Shown: positions 1 to 10,179 of the stretch, in pieces | How the letters are laid out: the number at the start of each line of letters is the position of its first letter | Numbering within the stretch: the stretch's first letter is position 1 | Source: Lelliottia sp. JS-SCA-14 | GTDB lineage: Bacteria; Pseudomonadota; Gammaproteobacteria; Enterobacterales; Enterobacteriaceae | Assembly: GCF_035593345.1 (NCBI RefSeq) | Contig: NZ_CP141606.1 | Span: 868,001 to 932,000, forward strand | Length of the DNA: 64,000 bases | Direction of reading: 5' to 3' | Made by a program: the position numbers and the translations under genes | Notes under the pieces: model-generated | What the model was told of the DNA's origin: nothing | Database searches by the model: none | What the model saw: the letters and a program-made list of their open reading frames with translations, nothing else

Positions 1-939
1 ACCTGGATTGCCGATGCGCCGATTGCACTGCGTCAGCCGAACGGCCAGGTGTGGTCTCCGCAGAACGACGATAAACAGTTCAGCGGCCAGGTGATGCTGG
101 TGGATGCGTTAACGCGTTCCATGAACGTTCCGACGGTGAATCTCGGTATGGCGCTGGGTCTGCCAGCCATTACCGACACCTGGGAAAAACTGGGTGTGCC
201 GAAAGATCAGCTCCACCCGGTTCCGGCCATGATTCTGGGGGCACTGAACCTGACGCCAATCGAAGTGGCGCAGGCGTTCCAGACCATCGCCAGCGGCGGT
301 AACCGCGCGCAGCTCTCTGCGGTGCGCTCGGTGATTGCCGAAGACGGCACGGTGCTGTATCAGAGCTTCCCGCAGGCGGAACGCGTGGTTCCGGCACAGG
401 CGGCCTACATGACTCTGTGGACCATGCAGCAGGTGGTGCAACGCGGTACGGGTCGCCAGCTGGGCGCGAAATATCCGGGCCTGCATCTGGCGGGTAAAAC
501 CGGGACCACCAACAACAACGTCGATACCTGGTTCGCTGGTATTGACGGGCGTGAAGTGGTGATCACCTGGGTAGGACGCGACAACAACCAGCCGACCAAG
601 CTGTACGGCGCGAGCGGTGCGATGTCGATCTACCAGCGTTACCTGACCAACCAGTCGCCGGTGCCGCTAAACCTGACGCCGCCGGAAGATATCGTCGATA
701 TGGGCGTGGATGAGTCCGGTAACTTTGTTTGCGGCGGTGGGATGCGAACGCTTCCGGTGTGGACCGACAAGCCGGAATCCCTGTGCCAGCAAAGCCAGCC
801 TGAACAGCCAACGGGCAACCCGTTTGAGCAGTCTCAACCTCAACAGCAGCCGCAGCAACAACAGCAGCAGCCGCAGAATGAGAAGAAAGACAGCGACGGC
901 GTGGCGGGCTGGATTAAGGATATGTTCGGCAGTAACTAA
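1..939 (+). CDS. mrcB: Penicillin-binding protein 1B, C-terminal part (partial)
   Basis: Bifunctional inner-membrane murein synthase (transglycosylase plus transpeptidase); only the last 312 residues are in the window and the reading frame is open from base 1. What remains is the transpeptidase domain: the SxN box (SMN, near base 118) and the KTG box (GKTGTTNNN, near base 493) are visible, while the catalytic SxxK serine lies upstream of the window. The end is the family-typical tail: a Q/P-rich stretch (about bases 780-885) followed by the conserved WIKDMFGSN terminus. E. coli PBP1B is 844 residues, so roughly 530 residues are missing. Placed before fhuA as in E. coli. A hairpin follows the stop codon. 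Confidence 0.96.
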   Translation, partial: TWIADAPIALRQPNGQVWSPQNDDKQFSGQVMLVDALTRSMNVPTVNLGMALGLPAITDTWEKLGVPKDQLHPVPAMILGALNLTPIEVAQAFQTIASGGNRAQLSAVRSVIAEDGTVLYQSFPQAERVVPAQAAYMTLWTMQQVVQRGTGRQLGAKYPGLHLAGKTGTTNNNVDTWFAGIDGREVVITWVGRDNNQPTKLYGASGAMSIYQRYLTNQSPVPLNLTPPEDIVDMGVDESGNFVCGGGMRTLPVWTDKPESLCQQSQPEQPTGNPFEQSQPQQQPQQQQQQPQNEKKDSDGVAGWIKDMFGSN

Positions 940-946
940 GCTAGTG

Positions 947-974
947 AATTCCCTCTCCTGCGGGAGAGGGAATT
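947..974 (+). terminator. Hairpin terminator after mrcB
   Basis: Perfect 12-bp inverted repeat AATTCCCTCTCC / GGAGAGGGAATT with a TGCG loop, 7 bases after the mrcB stop codon. No long T-run follows, so termination strength is uncertain. Confidence 0.6.
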
Positions 975-1121
975 TATTCACGCATAAAGAACATATTCCT
1001 AACCCTTATTTAATCCTGTTTTAACTCCTCATTTTCCCTCTGGTTATTTCTTAAACCCTCAATTCTTGTAGGGCCGCATATCGCTTGCTATGCCGCCAGC
1101 GTTTCGCATATTATTCTGCGG

Positions 1122-1155
1122 TCATAATAATAATTCTCGTTTACGTTATCATTCA
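1122..1155 (+). promoter_or_regulatory. Putative Fur operator and promoter region of fhuACDB
   Basis: An AT-rich block containing ATAATAATAATTCTCG and CGTTATCATTC lies 25-55 bases before the fhuA start. It resembles the GATAAT-type hexamer repeats of Fur sites, and E. coli fhuA has a Fur-repressed promoter in a very similar leader. Iron repression is inferred; the -35/-10 elements were not resolved. Confidence 0.6.
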
Positions 1156-1177
1156 CTCTTTCATCAGAGATATACCA

Positions 1178-3424
1178 ATGGCGCTCAAAACTGCTCAGCC
1201 AATGAGTCCTTCGCTGCGTAAAATCGCAGTCGTCGTAGCCACAGCGGTAAGCGGCATGTCTGCTTTAGCACATGCGGCTGAAACCCCTAAAAAAGAAGAA
1301 ACCATCACCGTTACCGCGGCGCCTGCTGCGACGGAAAGTGCATGGGGACCGGCGGCGACCATCGCGGCGCGTCAATCTGCGACCGGGACCAAAACCGATA
1401 CGCCTATCCAGAAGGTGCCGCAGTCTATTTCTGTGGTGACTGCCGAAGAGATGGCGCTGCACCAGCCACGCTCGGTGAAAGAGGCGTTGAGCTACACCCC
1501 AGGCGTTGCCGTTGGCACGCGTGGCGCATCGAACACCTATGACTATCTGGTGATCCGCGGTTTTGCGGCCGATGGTCAGAGCCAGAACAACTACCTCGAT
1601 GGTATGAAGATGCAGGGCAACTTCTATAACGACGCGGTAATTGACCCTTACATGCTGGAGCGCGCCGAAATCATGCGTGGTCCGGTTTCCGTCCTGTACG
1701 GAAAAAGCAGCCCAGGCGGTTTGCTGAACATGGTCAGCAAGCGCCCGATGACGGAGCCGCTGAAAGAGATCCAGTTTAAAGTCGGCACCGACAGCCTGTT
1801 CCAGACCGGGTTTGACTTCAGCGATGCTATCGACGATGACGGCGTGTACTCCTACCGTCTGACCGGCGTGGCGCGTTCCAATAACGCCCAGCAGGAGCGT
1901 GCGGAAGAGCAGCGTTATGCCATCGCGCCGTCGTTCTCCTGGCGTCCGGATGACAAAACGAACTTCACCTTCCTCTCTTACTTCCAGAACGAGCCAGAAA
2001 CTGGCTACTACGGCTGGTTGCCAAAAGAGGGGACGGTTGATCCGCTGCCAAACGGTAGCCGTCTGCCAACCGACTTCAACGAAGGCGCGAAGAACAACAC
2101 CTATTCCCGTAACCAGAAAATGGTGGGTTACAGCTTCGACCACGAGTTCAACGACACCTTTACCGTGCGTCAGAACCTGCGCTTTGCTGAGAACAAAACC
2201 TCGCAAAACAGCGTCTACGGTTATGGCGTCTGTTCCGATCCAGCGAACAGCTTCAATAAGCAGTGCGCGGCGTTAGCGCCAGCGGACAAAGGCCATTATC
2301 TGGCACGTAAATACGTGGTGGATGATGAGAAGCTGCAAAACTTCACCGTCGATACCCAGCTGCAGAGCAAATTTGCTACCGGCGCGTGGGACCACACCCT
2401 GCTGACCGGCGTTGACTTTATGCGTATGCGTAACGACATCAACTCCTGGTTCGGCTACGACGACTCCGTACCGCTGCTGGATCTCTACAACCCGGTGTAC
2501 ACCGATTTCGATTTCAATTCGAAAGATCCGGCGAACTCCGGTCCGTATCAGGTTCTGAACAAGCAGAAGCAAACGGGCCTGTACGTTCAGGATCAGGCGC
2601 AGTGGGATAAAGTGCTGGTCACCTTAGGCGGTCGTTACGACTGGGCCGATCAGGAGTCCTACAATCGCGTGGCGGGTACCACTGCCAGCCGCGATGATAC
2701 TCAGTTCACCTGGCGTGGCGGCGTTAACTACCTGTTTGATAACGGCGTAACCCCGTACTTCAGCTACAGCGAATCCTTCGAACCGTCATCACAGACTGAC
2801 GCGCAGGGTAAACCGTTCGCACCTTCTAAAGGTAAGCAGTACGAAGCGGGTGTGAAATATGTGCCAGGCGATCGTCCTATCGTGTTGACCGGTGCGGTCT
2901 ACCAGCTGACCAAAACCAACAACCTGATGGCTGACCCAGCGGGCTCCTTCTTCTCCGTTGAAGGCGGTGAAATTCGTTCCCGCGGCGTGGAAATCGAAGC
3001 CAAAGCGGCGCTGTCTGCGAGTGTTAACGTGGTCGGGTCTTACACCTACACCGATGCGGAATACACCACCGACACCAACTACAAAGGCAACACCCCAGCG
3101 CAGGTGCCAAAACACATGGCTTCCCTGTGGGGCGACTACACCTTCTTTGATGGCGCGCTGTCTGGCCTGACACTGGGTACCGGCGGACGTCTGACCGGCT
3201 CCAGCTACGGCGACCCGGCGAACTCCTTCAAAGTGGGCAGTTACACCGTTGTCGATGCCCTGGTACGTTACGATCTGGCGCGCTTTGGTATGGCGGGCTC
3301 GAACGTCGCGGTTCACGTCAACAACCTGTTGGATCGTGAATACGTCGCGAGCTGCTTCAACACCTACGGCTGCTTCTGGGGTGCTGAACGCCAGGTTGTC
3401 GCCACGGCGACCTTCCGCTTCTAA
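1178..3424 (+). CDS. fhuA: Ferrichrome outer-membrane receptor FhuA
   Basis: TonB-dependent outer-membrane transporter for ferrichrome and receptor for several phages and colicin M in E. coli. 748 residues (E. coli 747). Start chosen at MALKTAQP because it begins the known signal peptide (residues 1-33, hydrophobic IAVVVATAVSGMSALAHA); an upstream in-frame extension to 1085 adds unrelated residues. TonB box ETITVTAAP at about residues 41-49, plug domain to about residue 160 of the mature protein, then a 22-strand barrel ending in the C-terminal aromatic FRF. Two cysteine pairs (VCSDPANSFNKQC and SCFNTYGC) match the loop disulfides of the family. First gene of fhuACDB. Confidence 0.97.
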   Translation: MALKTAQPMSPSLRKIAVVVATAVSGMSALAHAAETPKKEETITVTAAPAATESAWGPAATIAARQSATGTKTDTPIQKVPQSISVVTAEEMALHQPRSVKEALSYTPGVAVGTRGASNTYDYLVIRGFAADGQSQNNYLDGMKMQGNFYNDAVIDPYMLERAEIMRGPVSVLYGKSSPGGLLNMVSKRPMTEPLKEIQFKVGTDSLFQTGFDFSDAIDDDGVYSYRLTGVARSNNAQQERAEEQRYAIAPSFSWRPDDKTNFTFLSYFQNEPETGYYGWLPKEGTVDPLPNGSRLPTDFNEGAKNNTYSRNQKMVGYSFDHEFNDTFTVRQNLRFAENKTSQNSVYGYGVCSDPANSFNKQCAALAPADKGHYLARKYVVDDEKLQNFTVDTQLQSKFATGAWDHTLLTGVDFMRMRNDINSWFGYDDSVPLLDLYNPVYTDFDFNSKDPANSGPYQVLNKQKQTGLYVQDQAQWDKVLVTLGGRYDWADQESYNRVAGTTASRDDTQFTWRGGVNYLFDNGVTPYFSYSESFEPSSQTDAQGKPFAPSKGKQYEAGVKYVPGDRPIVLTGAVYQLTKTNNLMADPAGSFFSVEGGEIRSRGVEIEAKAALSASVNVVGSYTYTDAEYTTDTNYKGNTPAQVPKHMASLWGDYTFFDGALSGLTLGTGGRLTGSSYGDPANSFKVGSYTVVDALVRYDLARFGMAGSNVAVHVNNLLDREYVASCFNTYGCFWGAERQVVATATFRF

Positions 3425-3433
3425 TCTCTTTTC

Positions 3434-3453
3434 GGGCACGGTTCGCCGTGCCC
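3434..3453 (+). terminator. Hairpin between fhuA and fhuC
   Basis: Perfect 8-bp stem GGGCACGG / CCGTGCCC with a TTCG tetraloop, followed by TTTAA, 10 bases after the fhuA stop. It may protect the fhuA mRNA 3' end or terminate part of the transcripts so that the receptor is made in excess over the ABC transporter; that role is inferred. Confidence 0.55.
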
Positions 3454-3471
3454 TTTAACAAGTTGGCCACT

Positions 3472-4269
3472 ATGCAGGAAAATAAAACGCACTCCGATAC
3501 CACGTTTGCGCTTGATAACACTTCCTTTCGCGTCCCTGGACGCACGCTGCTGCATCCGCTCTCTTTGACATTCCCTGTCGGTAAAGTCACGGGCCTTATC
3601 GGTCACAACGGTTCTGGTAAATCCACACTGCTCAAAATGTTGGGTCGCCATCAGCCGCCGTCCGAAGGGGAGATCCTGCTCGACGGGCAGCCGCTCGACA
3701 GCTGGAAAAGCAAAGCCTTTGCCCGCAAGGTCGCCTATCTGCCGCAGCAACTGCCGCAGGCCGAAGGGATGACCGTGCGCGAGCTGGTAGCGATTGGACG
3801 TTATCCGTGGCACGGCGCGCTCGGGCGTTTTGGGGTGGCCGACAGAGAGAAAGTGGAAGAGGCGATCGCACTGGTGGGACTAAAACCGCTGGCGCATCGT
3901 CTGGTGGATAGCCTTTCGGGCGGCGAGCGTCAGCGCGCGTGGATTGCGATGCTGGTGGCGCAGGACAGTAACTGCCTGCTGCTCGACGAACCGACCTCGG
4001 CGCTGGACATCGCCCATCAGGTGGATGTCCTGGCGCTAATCCATCGCCTCAGCCAGCAAAAAGGGCTGACGGTGATTGCCGTTCTGCATGATATCAACAT
4101 GGCCGCACGCTACTGCGATTATCTGGTGGCCCTGCGCGGCGGTGAGATGATTGCTCAGGGCACGCCGTCTGAGCTGATGCGCGGCGAAACGCTGGAACTG
4201 ATCTACGGTATTCCAATGGGTATCCTGCCTCATCCTGCAGGGGCTGCACCGGTGAGCTTTGTGTATTGA
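3472..4269 (+). CDS. fhuC: Ferrichrome ABC transporter ATPase FhuC
   Basis: Cytoplasmic ATPase that energises import of ferric hydroxamates through FhuB. 265 residues, the same as E. coli when started at MQENKTHSDT; a GTG eight codons upstream is in frame but falls inside the fhuA-fhuC hairpin. Walker A GHNGSGKST, Q-loop in the LPQQLPQAEG region, signature LSGGERQR, Walker B CLLLDEPTSALD and H-loop VLHD are all intact. Stop codon overlaps the fhuD start by one base (TGATG), indicating translational coupling in the fhu operon. Confidence 0.97.
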   Translation: MQENKTHSDTTFALDNTSFRVPGRTLLHPLSLTFPVGKVTGLIGHNGSGKSTLLKMLGRHQPPSEGEILLDGQPLDSWKSKAFARKVAYLPQQLPQAEGMTVRELVAIGRYPWHGALGRFGVADREKVEEAIALVGLKPLAHRLVDSLSGGERQRAWIAMLVAQDSNCLLLDEPTSALDIAHQVDVLALIHRLSQQKGLTVIAVLHDINMAARYCDYLVALRGGEMIAQGTPSELMRGETLELIYGIPMGILPHPAGAAPVSFVY

Positions 4270-5159
4270 TGCTGGATCCAACTTTGATAAGTCGTCGTCG
4301 GTTACTGACGGCGCTGGCGATTTCGCCACTGCTGCTAAAAATGAATACCGCGCGCGCGGCCGCTATCGATCCACACCGCATCGTGGCGCTGGAGTGGCTT
4401 CCGGTTGAGCTGATGCTGGCCCTGGGTATCGCGCCCTACGGCGTGGCGGATATTCCCAACTACAACATGTGGGTCAACGAGCCGAAAATCCCGGCTTCGA
4501 CTATCGACATCGGCCTGCGCACCGAGCCGAATCTCGAACTGCTGACCCAGATGAAACCTTCCTATCTGGTCTGGTCTGCGGGCTACGGCCCTTCGCCGGA
4601 GACGCTGGCGCGCATCGCGCCGGGGCGGGGCTTCACCTTCAGTGACGGGAAAAAACCGCTGACCATGGCGCGTCACTCGATAAACGAAATGGCCCAGCTT
4701 CTGGACCGCGAGGCGGCGGCAAAAGAGCACCTCGACCATTTCGACCATTTTATCGACTCCCTGAAACCGCGCTTTGCCGCGCGCGGCGACCGTCCGTTGC
4801 TGATGGTCACGCTGCTGGATGCGCGTCACGTGCTGGTGTTTGGCAAAAACTGCCTGTTCCAGGAAGTGCTCGATCGTTTCAATATTCCGAATGCCTGGGA
4901 AGGGGAGATGACCTTCTGGGGCAGCACCACCGTCGGCATCGACCGTCTGGCGCAATTCCGCGATGTGGATGTGCTCTGTTTCGATCATGGCAATGACCGC
5001 GAAATGCAAAAGCTGATGGCGACGCCGCTCTGGCAGGCGATGCCGTTCGTGCGCGAGCAGCGATTCCAGCGCGTGCCTGCGGTGTGGTTCTACGGGGCGA
5101 CGCTGTCGGCGATGCACTTTGCCCGCGTGCTTGACGGTGCGCTGGGAGGCAAAGTATGA
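4269..5159 (+). CDS. fhuD: Ferrichrome-binding periplasmic protein FhuD
   Basis: Periplasmic binding protein that delivers ferrichrome-type siderophores to FhuB. 296 residues as in E. coli. Start at ATG 4269, coupled to the fhuC stop; a TTG one codon earlier is possible. The N-terminus has a twin-arginine signal, SRRRLLTA followed by a hydrophobic run and cleavage near ARA-A, consistent with Tat export known for FhuD. The rest is the class III substrate-binding fold (IVALEWLPVEL, LRTEPNLELL, WSAGYGPSP, FWGST, WFYGATLSAMHF). Its end overlaps fhuB by 4 bases. Confidence 0.96.
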   Translation: MLDPTLISRRRLLTALAISPLLLKMNTARAAAIDPHRIVALEWLPVELMLALGIAPYGVADIPNYNMWVNEPKIPASTIDIGLRTEPNLELLTQMKPSYLVWSAGYGPSPETLARIAPGRGFTFSDGKKPLTMARHSINEMAQLLDREAAAKEHLDHFDHFIDSLKPRFAARGDRPLLMVTLLDARHVLVFGKNCLFQEVLDRFNIPNAWEGEMTFWGSTTVGIDRLAQFRDVDVLCFDHGNDREMQKLMATPLWQAMPFVREQRFQRVPAVWFYGATLSAMHFARVLDGALGGKV

Positions 5160-7138
5160 AGTCACGGATCGCACTTTTCCCGGCGCTGTTACTGAGCGTC
5201 GTTTTCGTTGTCGCACTGATCTTAACCTGGTCAAATCTGTCAATTGCGCTGCCGCGCGGGCAGTGGGGCCAGGCGTTCTCCGTTCCTGATATCGATAACA
5301 TCCAGCAGATGCTGTTCCACTACAGCCTGTTGCCACGCCTGGCGATTTCCCTGCTGGTGGGCGCAGGGCTGGGACTGGTCGGCGTGCTGTTCCAGCAGGT
5401 GCTGCGTAACCCGCTGGCGGAACCGACAACGCTCGGCGTCGCCACCGGCGCACAGCTCGGGATCACCATTACTACGCTCTGGGCGCTGCCCGGCGCTCTC
5501 ACCAGCCAGTTCGCGGCGCTGGCGGGCGCCTGCGTGGTCGGCGCGCTGGTGTTCGGCGTGGCCTGGGGAAAACGCCTTTCTCCGGTGACGCTGATTCTGG
5601 CCGGTCTGGTGGTGAGCCTCTACTGCGGAGCGATCAATCAGCTGCTGGTGCTGTTCCATCATGATCAGCTGCAAAGCATGTTCCTGTGGAGCACCGGAAC
5701 GCTGACCCAGACCGACTGGAGCATCGTGCAACGCCTGTGGCCGCAGCTGATCGGCGGCGTCTTACTGACCTTGCTGCTGCTGCGCCCGCTGACCCTGATG
5801 GGGCTGGACGACGGCGTGGCGCGCAATCTCGGGCTGGCCCTTTCCCTGGCGCGCCTCGCGGCGCTGACGCTGGCGATTGTGCTCAGTGCCGTGCTGGTGA
5901 ATGCCGTCGGGATCATCGGGTTTATCGGGCTGTTTGCGCCGCTGCTGGCGAAGATGCTCGGCGCGCGCCGACTGCTGTCGCGCCTGATGCTGGCCCCGCT
6001 GATTGGAGCGCTGATCCTCTGGCTATCCGATCAAATCATTCTCTGGCTGGCGCGGGTGTGGATGGAAGTCTCCACCGGCTCCGTCACCGCCCTGATTGGT
6101 GCGCCGCTCCTGCTCTGGCTGCTGCCGCGTCTGCGCAGCATGAGCGCCCCGGCGATGGACGCCGGGGATAAAGTCTATGCGGAACGGCAGCACATTCAGT
6201 GGTTTGTTCTGACGGGCCTGATCGTGCTGTTGATCGTCGCCTGGATTGCGCTGTCGCTGGGACGTGACGCCAGCGGCTGGCACTGGGCGACCGGCCCGAT
6301 GCTGGATGAACTGATGCAGTGGCGCTGGCCGCGCATCTTCTCCGCGCTCATTGCAGGCGTGATGCTGGCGGTGGCGGGGTGCATTATTCAGCGTCTGACC
6401 GGCAACCCGATGGCGAGCCCGGAAGTGTTAGGCATCAGCTCCGGCGCGGCGTTTGGTGTGGTGATGATGTTGTTCTTCGTGCCGGGCGACGCCTTTGGCT
6501 GGCTGATGCCTGCGGGGAGTATCGGTGCCGCCGCGACGCTGATGATCATTATGATCGCCGCCGGACGCGGGGGCTTTTCGCCGCACCGGATGTTGCTTGC
6601 CGGGATGGCGTTGAGTACCGCGTTTACCATGCTGCTGATGATGCTGCAGGCCAGCGGCGATCCGCGTATGGCGCAGATCCTGACCTGGATTTCCGGTTCG
6701 ACCTACAAAGCGACAGGCGCGCAGGTGTTCCATTCCGGGATTGCCATGGTATTGCTGCTGGCGATCACCCCGCTGTGCCGCCGCTGGATGACCATTCTTC
6801 CGCTGGGCGCTGAAACCGCGCGGGCGGTTGGGGTTGCGCTGACGCCGTCGCGGGTGGGATTGTTGCTACTGGCCGCCTGTCTGACCGCCGTCGCGACCAT
6901 GACCATCGGGCCGCTGAGCTTTGTTGGCCTGATGGCGCCGCACATCGCGCGCATGATGGGGTTCCGTCGCACGATGCCGCATATCGTGATGTCGGCGCTG
7001 GTCGGTGGGATGATGCTAGTGATTGCCGACTGGCTGGGCAGGATGGTGCTGTTCCCGTATCAGATCCCGGCAGGGCTGCTGTCGACCTTTATCGGGGCGC
7101 CGTACTTTATTTATTTGCTGAGGAAGCAGAGTCGGTAA
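5156..7138 (+). CDS. fhuB: Ferrichrome ABC transporter permease FhuB (double-length)
   Basis: Inner-membrane permease of the hydroxamate siderophore importer, 660 residues as in E. coli. The protein is a natural tandem fusion of two FecCD/BtuC-type halves (about residues 1-325 and 345-660), each with about ten hydrophobic segments. Equivalent motifs recur in both halves: RNPLAEPTTLGVATGAQ near residue 85 and GNPMASPEVLGISSGAA near residue 420, and GFIGLFAPLLAK versus SFVGLMAPHIAR. Starts inside the fhuD stop (ATGA overlap). Last gene of the operon; a REP cluster separates it from convergent hemL. Confidence 0.96.
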   Translation: MKSRIALFPALLLSVVFVVALILTWSNLSIALPRGQWGQAFSVPDIDNIQQMLFHYSLLPRLAISLLVGAGLGLVGVLFQQVLRNPLAEPTTLGVATGAQLGITITTLWALPGALTSQFAALAGACVVGALVFGVAWGKRLSPVTLILAGLVVSLYCGAINQLLVLFHHDQLQSMFLWSTGTLTQTDWSIVQRLWPQLIGGVLLTLLLLRPLTLMGLDDGVARNLGLALSLARLAALTLAIVLSAVLVNAVGIIGFIGLFAPLLAKMLGARRLLSRLMLAPLIGALILWLSDQIILWLARVWMEVSTGSVTALIGAPLLLWLLPRLRSMSAPAMDAGDKVYAERQHIQWFVLTGLIVLLIVAWIALSLGRDASGWHWATGPMLDELMQWRWPRIFSALIAGVMLAVAGCIIQRLTGNPMASPEVLGISSGAAFGVVMMLFFVPGDAFGWLMPAGSIGAAATLMIIMIAAGRGGFSPHRMLLAGMALSTAFTMLLMMLQASGDPRMAQILTWISGSTYKATGAQVFHSGIAMVLLLAITPLCRRWMTILPLGAETARAVGVALTPSRVGLLLLAACLTAVATMTIGPLSFVGLMAPHIARMMGFRRTMPHIVMSALVGGMMLVIADWLGRMVLFPYQIPAGLLSTFIGAPYFIYLLRKQSR

Positions 7139-7143
7139 AAAAA

Positions 7144-7223
7144 GCCGGGTGGCGGCTTCGCCTTACCCGGCCTACAAAATCGTGACGTTCACGTAGGCCG
7201 GGTAAGCGTTAGCGCCACCCGGC
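7144..7223. repeat. BIME: two inverted REP elements between fhuB and hemL
   Basis: REP 7144-7175 (gccgggtggcgg...acccggcctac) and an inverted partner 7193-7223 (gtaggccggg...ccacccggc) flank a short linker. The first copy is identical over 32 bp to the REP at 17363-17394. The pair sits between the convergent 3' ends of fhuB and hemL, the usual place for REPs, where they can stabilise mRNA ends and bind gyrase or IHF in relatives. Confidence 0.9.
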
Positions 7224-7233
7224 AAAGACAAAC

Positions 7234-8514
7234 TCAAAGCTTCGCAAACACCTTGCGCGCCGCGTCGATGGTGTTGTTGATATCCTCTTCGCTGTGCGCC
7301 ACCGACATAAAGCCCGCTTCAAACGCCGACGGTGCCAGATACACACCTTCTTCCAGCATCAGATGGAAGAAGCGCTTAAAGCGCTCAACGTCGCACTTCA
7401 CCACGTCCTGATAGCAGGTCACGGTTTTCGCATCGGTGAAGAAGATACCGAACATACCGCCGACGTGGTTCACCACCAGCGGAATACCCTTCTCTTCTGC
7501 GGCTTCCAGCAGGCCGTTTGCCAGCTGCGTGGTCAGATCGGTCAGGGTTTCATGAATTCCCGGCTGCGCCACTTCAGTCAGACAGGCGAAACCGGCGGCC
7601 ATCGCAATCGGGTTACCGGACAGCGTACCCGCCTGATAAACCGGACCGGTTGGGGCCAGGGCTTCCATTACGTCTTTACGTCCGCCGAAGGCGCCCACCG
7701 GCATACCGCCGCCGATGATTTTGCCCAGACAGGTCAGGTCCGGCACCACGTCGTAGTAAGACTGGGCACCCGCCAGCGCGACGCGGAAGCCGGTCATCAC
7801 TTCGTCGATGATCAGCAGCGCGCCGAACTCGTCGCACAGGGCGCGCAGGCCCGGCAGGAATTCCGGCTGCGGTGGAATGCAGTTCATGTTACCCGCGACT
7901 GGTTCCACGATGATGCAGGCGATCTCCTGCGGATACTGCTCGAAGGCGGCGCGAACGGTGTCCAGATCGTTATAGGTGCAGGTCAGGGTGTGCTTGGCGA
8001 AATCCGCCGGGACGCCCGGAGAGTTCGGCTGGCCGAGGGTCAGCGCACCGGAACCGGCTTTCACCAGCAGGCAGTCGGCGTGGCCGTGGTAGCAGCCTTC
8101 GAATTTGATGATTTTGTCGCGGCCGGTAAAGCCACGCGCCAGACGAATCGCGCTCATGGTCGCTTCCGTACCGGAGTTCACCATGCGCACCATGTCCATG
8201 GTCGGGACCAGTTCGGTCACCAGCTCCGCCATTTTCACTTCCATCTCGGTCGGTGCGCCGAAGCTCAGACCGCGCTGTGCCGCTTCAATTACCGCGTTGC
8301 GGATGGTCGGGTGGTTATGACCCAGCACCATTGGACCCCAGGAGCCGACATAATCGATATAGGCTTTGCCATCCACATCGTACAGATACGCGCCGTCCGC
8401 ACGTTCGATGAACAGCGGCGTGCCGCCGACGCCGGTAAAGGCGCGAACAGGGGAGTTCACCCCGCCTGGGATGAGTTCGCGTGCAGCACTGTAGAGGTTT
8501 TCAGACTTACTCAT
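7234..8514 (-). CDS. hemL: Glutamate-1-semialdehyde 2,1-aminomutase
   Basis: PLP enzyme that converts glutamate-1-semialdehyde to 5-aminolevulinate, the second dedicated step of the C5 route to haem. 426 residues, the family length. Class III aminotransferase fold: [11 protein letters not shown] at the N-terminus, GSEAT-like [15 protein letters not shown] for cofactor phosphate, [10 protein letters not shown], and the PLP lysine in [17 protein letters not shown] (near residue 265). Monocistronic by context, convergent with fhuB and divergent from clcA. Confidence 0.97.
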   Translation of the reverse strand: MSKSENLYSAARELIPGGVNSPVRAFTGVGGTPLFIERADGAYLYDVDGKAYIDYVGSWGPMVLGHNHPTIRNAVIEAAQRGLSFGAPTEMEVKMAELVTELVPTMDMVRMVNSGTEATMSAIRLARGFTGRDKIIKFEGCYHGHADCLLVKAGSGALTLGQPNSPGVPADFAKHTLTCTYNDLDTVRAAFEQYPQEIACIIVEPVAGNMNCIPPQPEFLPGLRALCDEFGALLIIDEVMTGFRVALAGAQSYYDVVPDLTCLGKIIGGGMPVGAFGGRKDVMEALAPTGPVYQAGTLSGNPIAMAAGFACLTEVAQPGIHETLTDLTTQLANGLLEAAEEKGIPLVVNHVGGMFGIFFTDAKTVTCYQDVVKCDVERFKRFFHLMLEEGVYLAPSAFEAGFMSVAHSEEDINNTIDAARKVFAKL

Positions 8515-8693
8515 AGCGTCGTTCCTGGTTCGTAGAAAAGGGTTAAGCCAGCTATTCTAAGGGATTCGCCAGACGTTATAAAATTTTTGCCCGCATGATC
8601 CTAAACAATTGTTAAGGATTTTTCAGGCGACGGGCGGCGTCAGGGGCTTTAAAATCCCCTGCGTTATTTGTATGACCAATATAAGAATCCCAG

Positions 8694-10094
8694 ATGACAG
8701 CAGAAAACTCCTCTTTTGAAGAACAGCAATTTGCGCGCCGTCGCCGTCGGGACAGCGTCCGACGCTTACTGAATCGCGATAAAACCCCGCTGATGATCCT
8801 GGTGGCGGCAGCGGTGGTCGGGACCCTCGCCGGGCTGGTGGGCGTGGCGTTTGAGAAAGCCGTGAATGGCGTTCAGAACTGGCGCATCGGCACCCTCGGT
8901 GGCGTGGCGGATAACCCGTGGCTGCTGTGGTCGCTGGCGTTTGGCCTGTCGGCTGTGCTGGCGATGGTCGGCTATTTCCTGGTGCGTAAATTCGCCCCGG
9001 AGGCGGGCGGGTCCGGCATTCCTGAAATCGAAGGGGCGCTGGAAGAGTTACGTCCGGTGCGCTGGTGGCGCGTCATTCCGGTCAAATTTATCGGCGGGAT
9101 GGGCACGCTCGGGGCGGGGATGGTGCTGGGGCGCGAAGGGCCAACGGTGCAGCTCGGCGGGAATATCGGACGCATGGTGGGGGATATTTTCCGCATGCGC
9201 AGCGGCGAAGCGCGTCATACGCTGCTGGCAACCGGGGCGGCGGCAGGGCTGTCGGCGGCCTTCAACGCGCCGCTGGCCGGGATCCTGTTTATCATCGAAG
9301 AGATGCGCCCGCAGTTTCGCTACAACCTTATCTCGATCAAGGCGGTTTTCACCGGCGTGATCATGTCGAGCATCGTGTTCCGCATTTTTAACGGCGAATC
9401 GGCGGTGATTGAGGTGGGTAAACTCACCAATGCGCCGGTGAATACACTTTGGCTGTATCTGATCCTGGGGATGATTTTCGGGGTGCTGGGGCCGCTGTTT
9501 AACTTCCTGGTACTCAAAACCCAGGATATGTTCCAGCGCATTCATGGCGGGAATATTACGAAGTGGGTGCTGATCGGCGGTGTGCTCGGTGGCCTGTGCG
9601 GCGTGCTGGGTGTGATCCAGCCGGGTTCGGCGGGCGGGGGGTTTAGCCTGATCCCTATCGCCATGGCGGGGAATTTTAGCCTCGGCATGCTGCTGTTTCT
9701 GTTTATTTTCCGCGTAGTGACAACGCTACTCTGTTTCTCATCCGGCGCGCCGGGCGGCATTTTCGCCCCGATGCTGGCGCTGGGGATGTTGCTCGGCACC
9801 GCGTTTGGCATGGTCGCTGCCGCTGGATTCCCGGCGTATCAACTGCAGGCCGGAACCTTTGCGATCGCCGGAATGGGCGCGCTGCTGGCGGCCTCTTTGC
9901 GCGCGCCGCTGACCGCCATCGTGCTGGTTCTCGAGATGACGGACAATTATCAGCTCATTTTGCCAATGATCATTACCTGTCTCGGCGCGACACTATTAGC
10001 CCAATTCCTGGGCGGAAAGCCGTTATACTCCACTATTCTTGCTCGTACTCTGGCGAAGCAGGAGGCGGCACTGGCTGAGAAGCAGAATACTTGA
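8694..10094 (+). CDS. clcA: H+/Cl- exchange transporter ClcA
   Basis: Inner-membrane CLC antiporter exchanging two chloride for one proton, used in extreme acid resistance in E. coli. 466 residues (E. coli 473; differences are at the tail). Selectivity-filter motifs are intact: [26 protein letters not shown] with the gating glutamate, the internal proton glutamate in [22 protein letters not shown], and the chloride-coordinating tyrosine in [10 protein letters not shown]. About 18 helices are expected. The upstream gap shared with hemL contains a small inverted repeat CAGGGG/CCCCTG at 8641-8661 and no other gene. Confidence 0.95.
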   Translation: MTAENSSFEEQQFARRRRRDSVRRLLNRDKTPLMILVAAAVVGTLAGLVGVAFEKAVNGVQNWRIGTLGGVADNPWLLWSLAFGLSAVLAMVGYFLVRKFAPEAGGSGIPEIEGALEELRPVRWWRVIPVKFIGGMGTLGAGMVLGREGPTVQLGGNIGRMVGDIFRMRSGEARHTLLATGAAAGLSAAFNAPLAGILFIIEEMRPQFRYNLISIKAVFTGVIMSSIVFRIFNGESAVIEVGKLTNAPVNTLWLYLILGMIFGVLGPLFNFLVLKTQDMFQRIHGGNITKWVLIGGVLGGLCGVLGVIQPGSAGGGFSLIPIAMAGNFSLGMLLFLFIFRVVTTLLCFSSGAPGGIFAPMLALGMLLGTAFGMVAAAGFPAYQLQAGTFAIAGMGALLAASLRAPLTAIVLVLEMTDNYQLILPMIITCLGATLLAQFLGGKPLYSTILARTLAKQEAALAEKQNT

Positions 10095-10179
10095 ATGAAT
10101 TACCAGGGTATTAGATAATGAAAAAAAGAATTGGATGTTTTTTAATCCGATTCAGTAGCAGTATTCATGGGAGCAAAAA

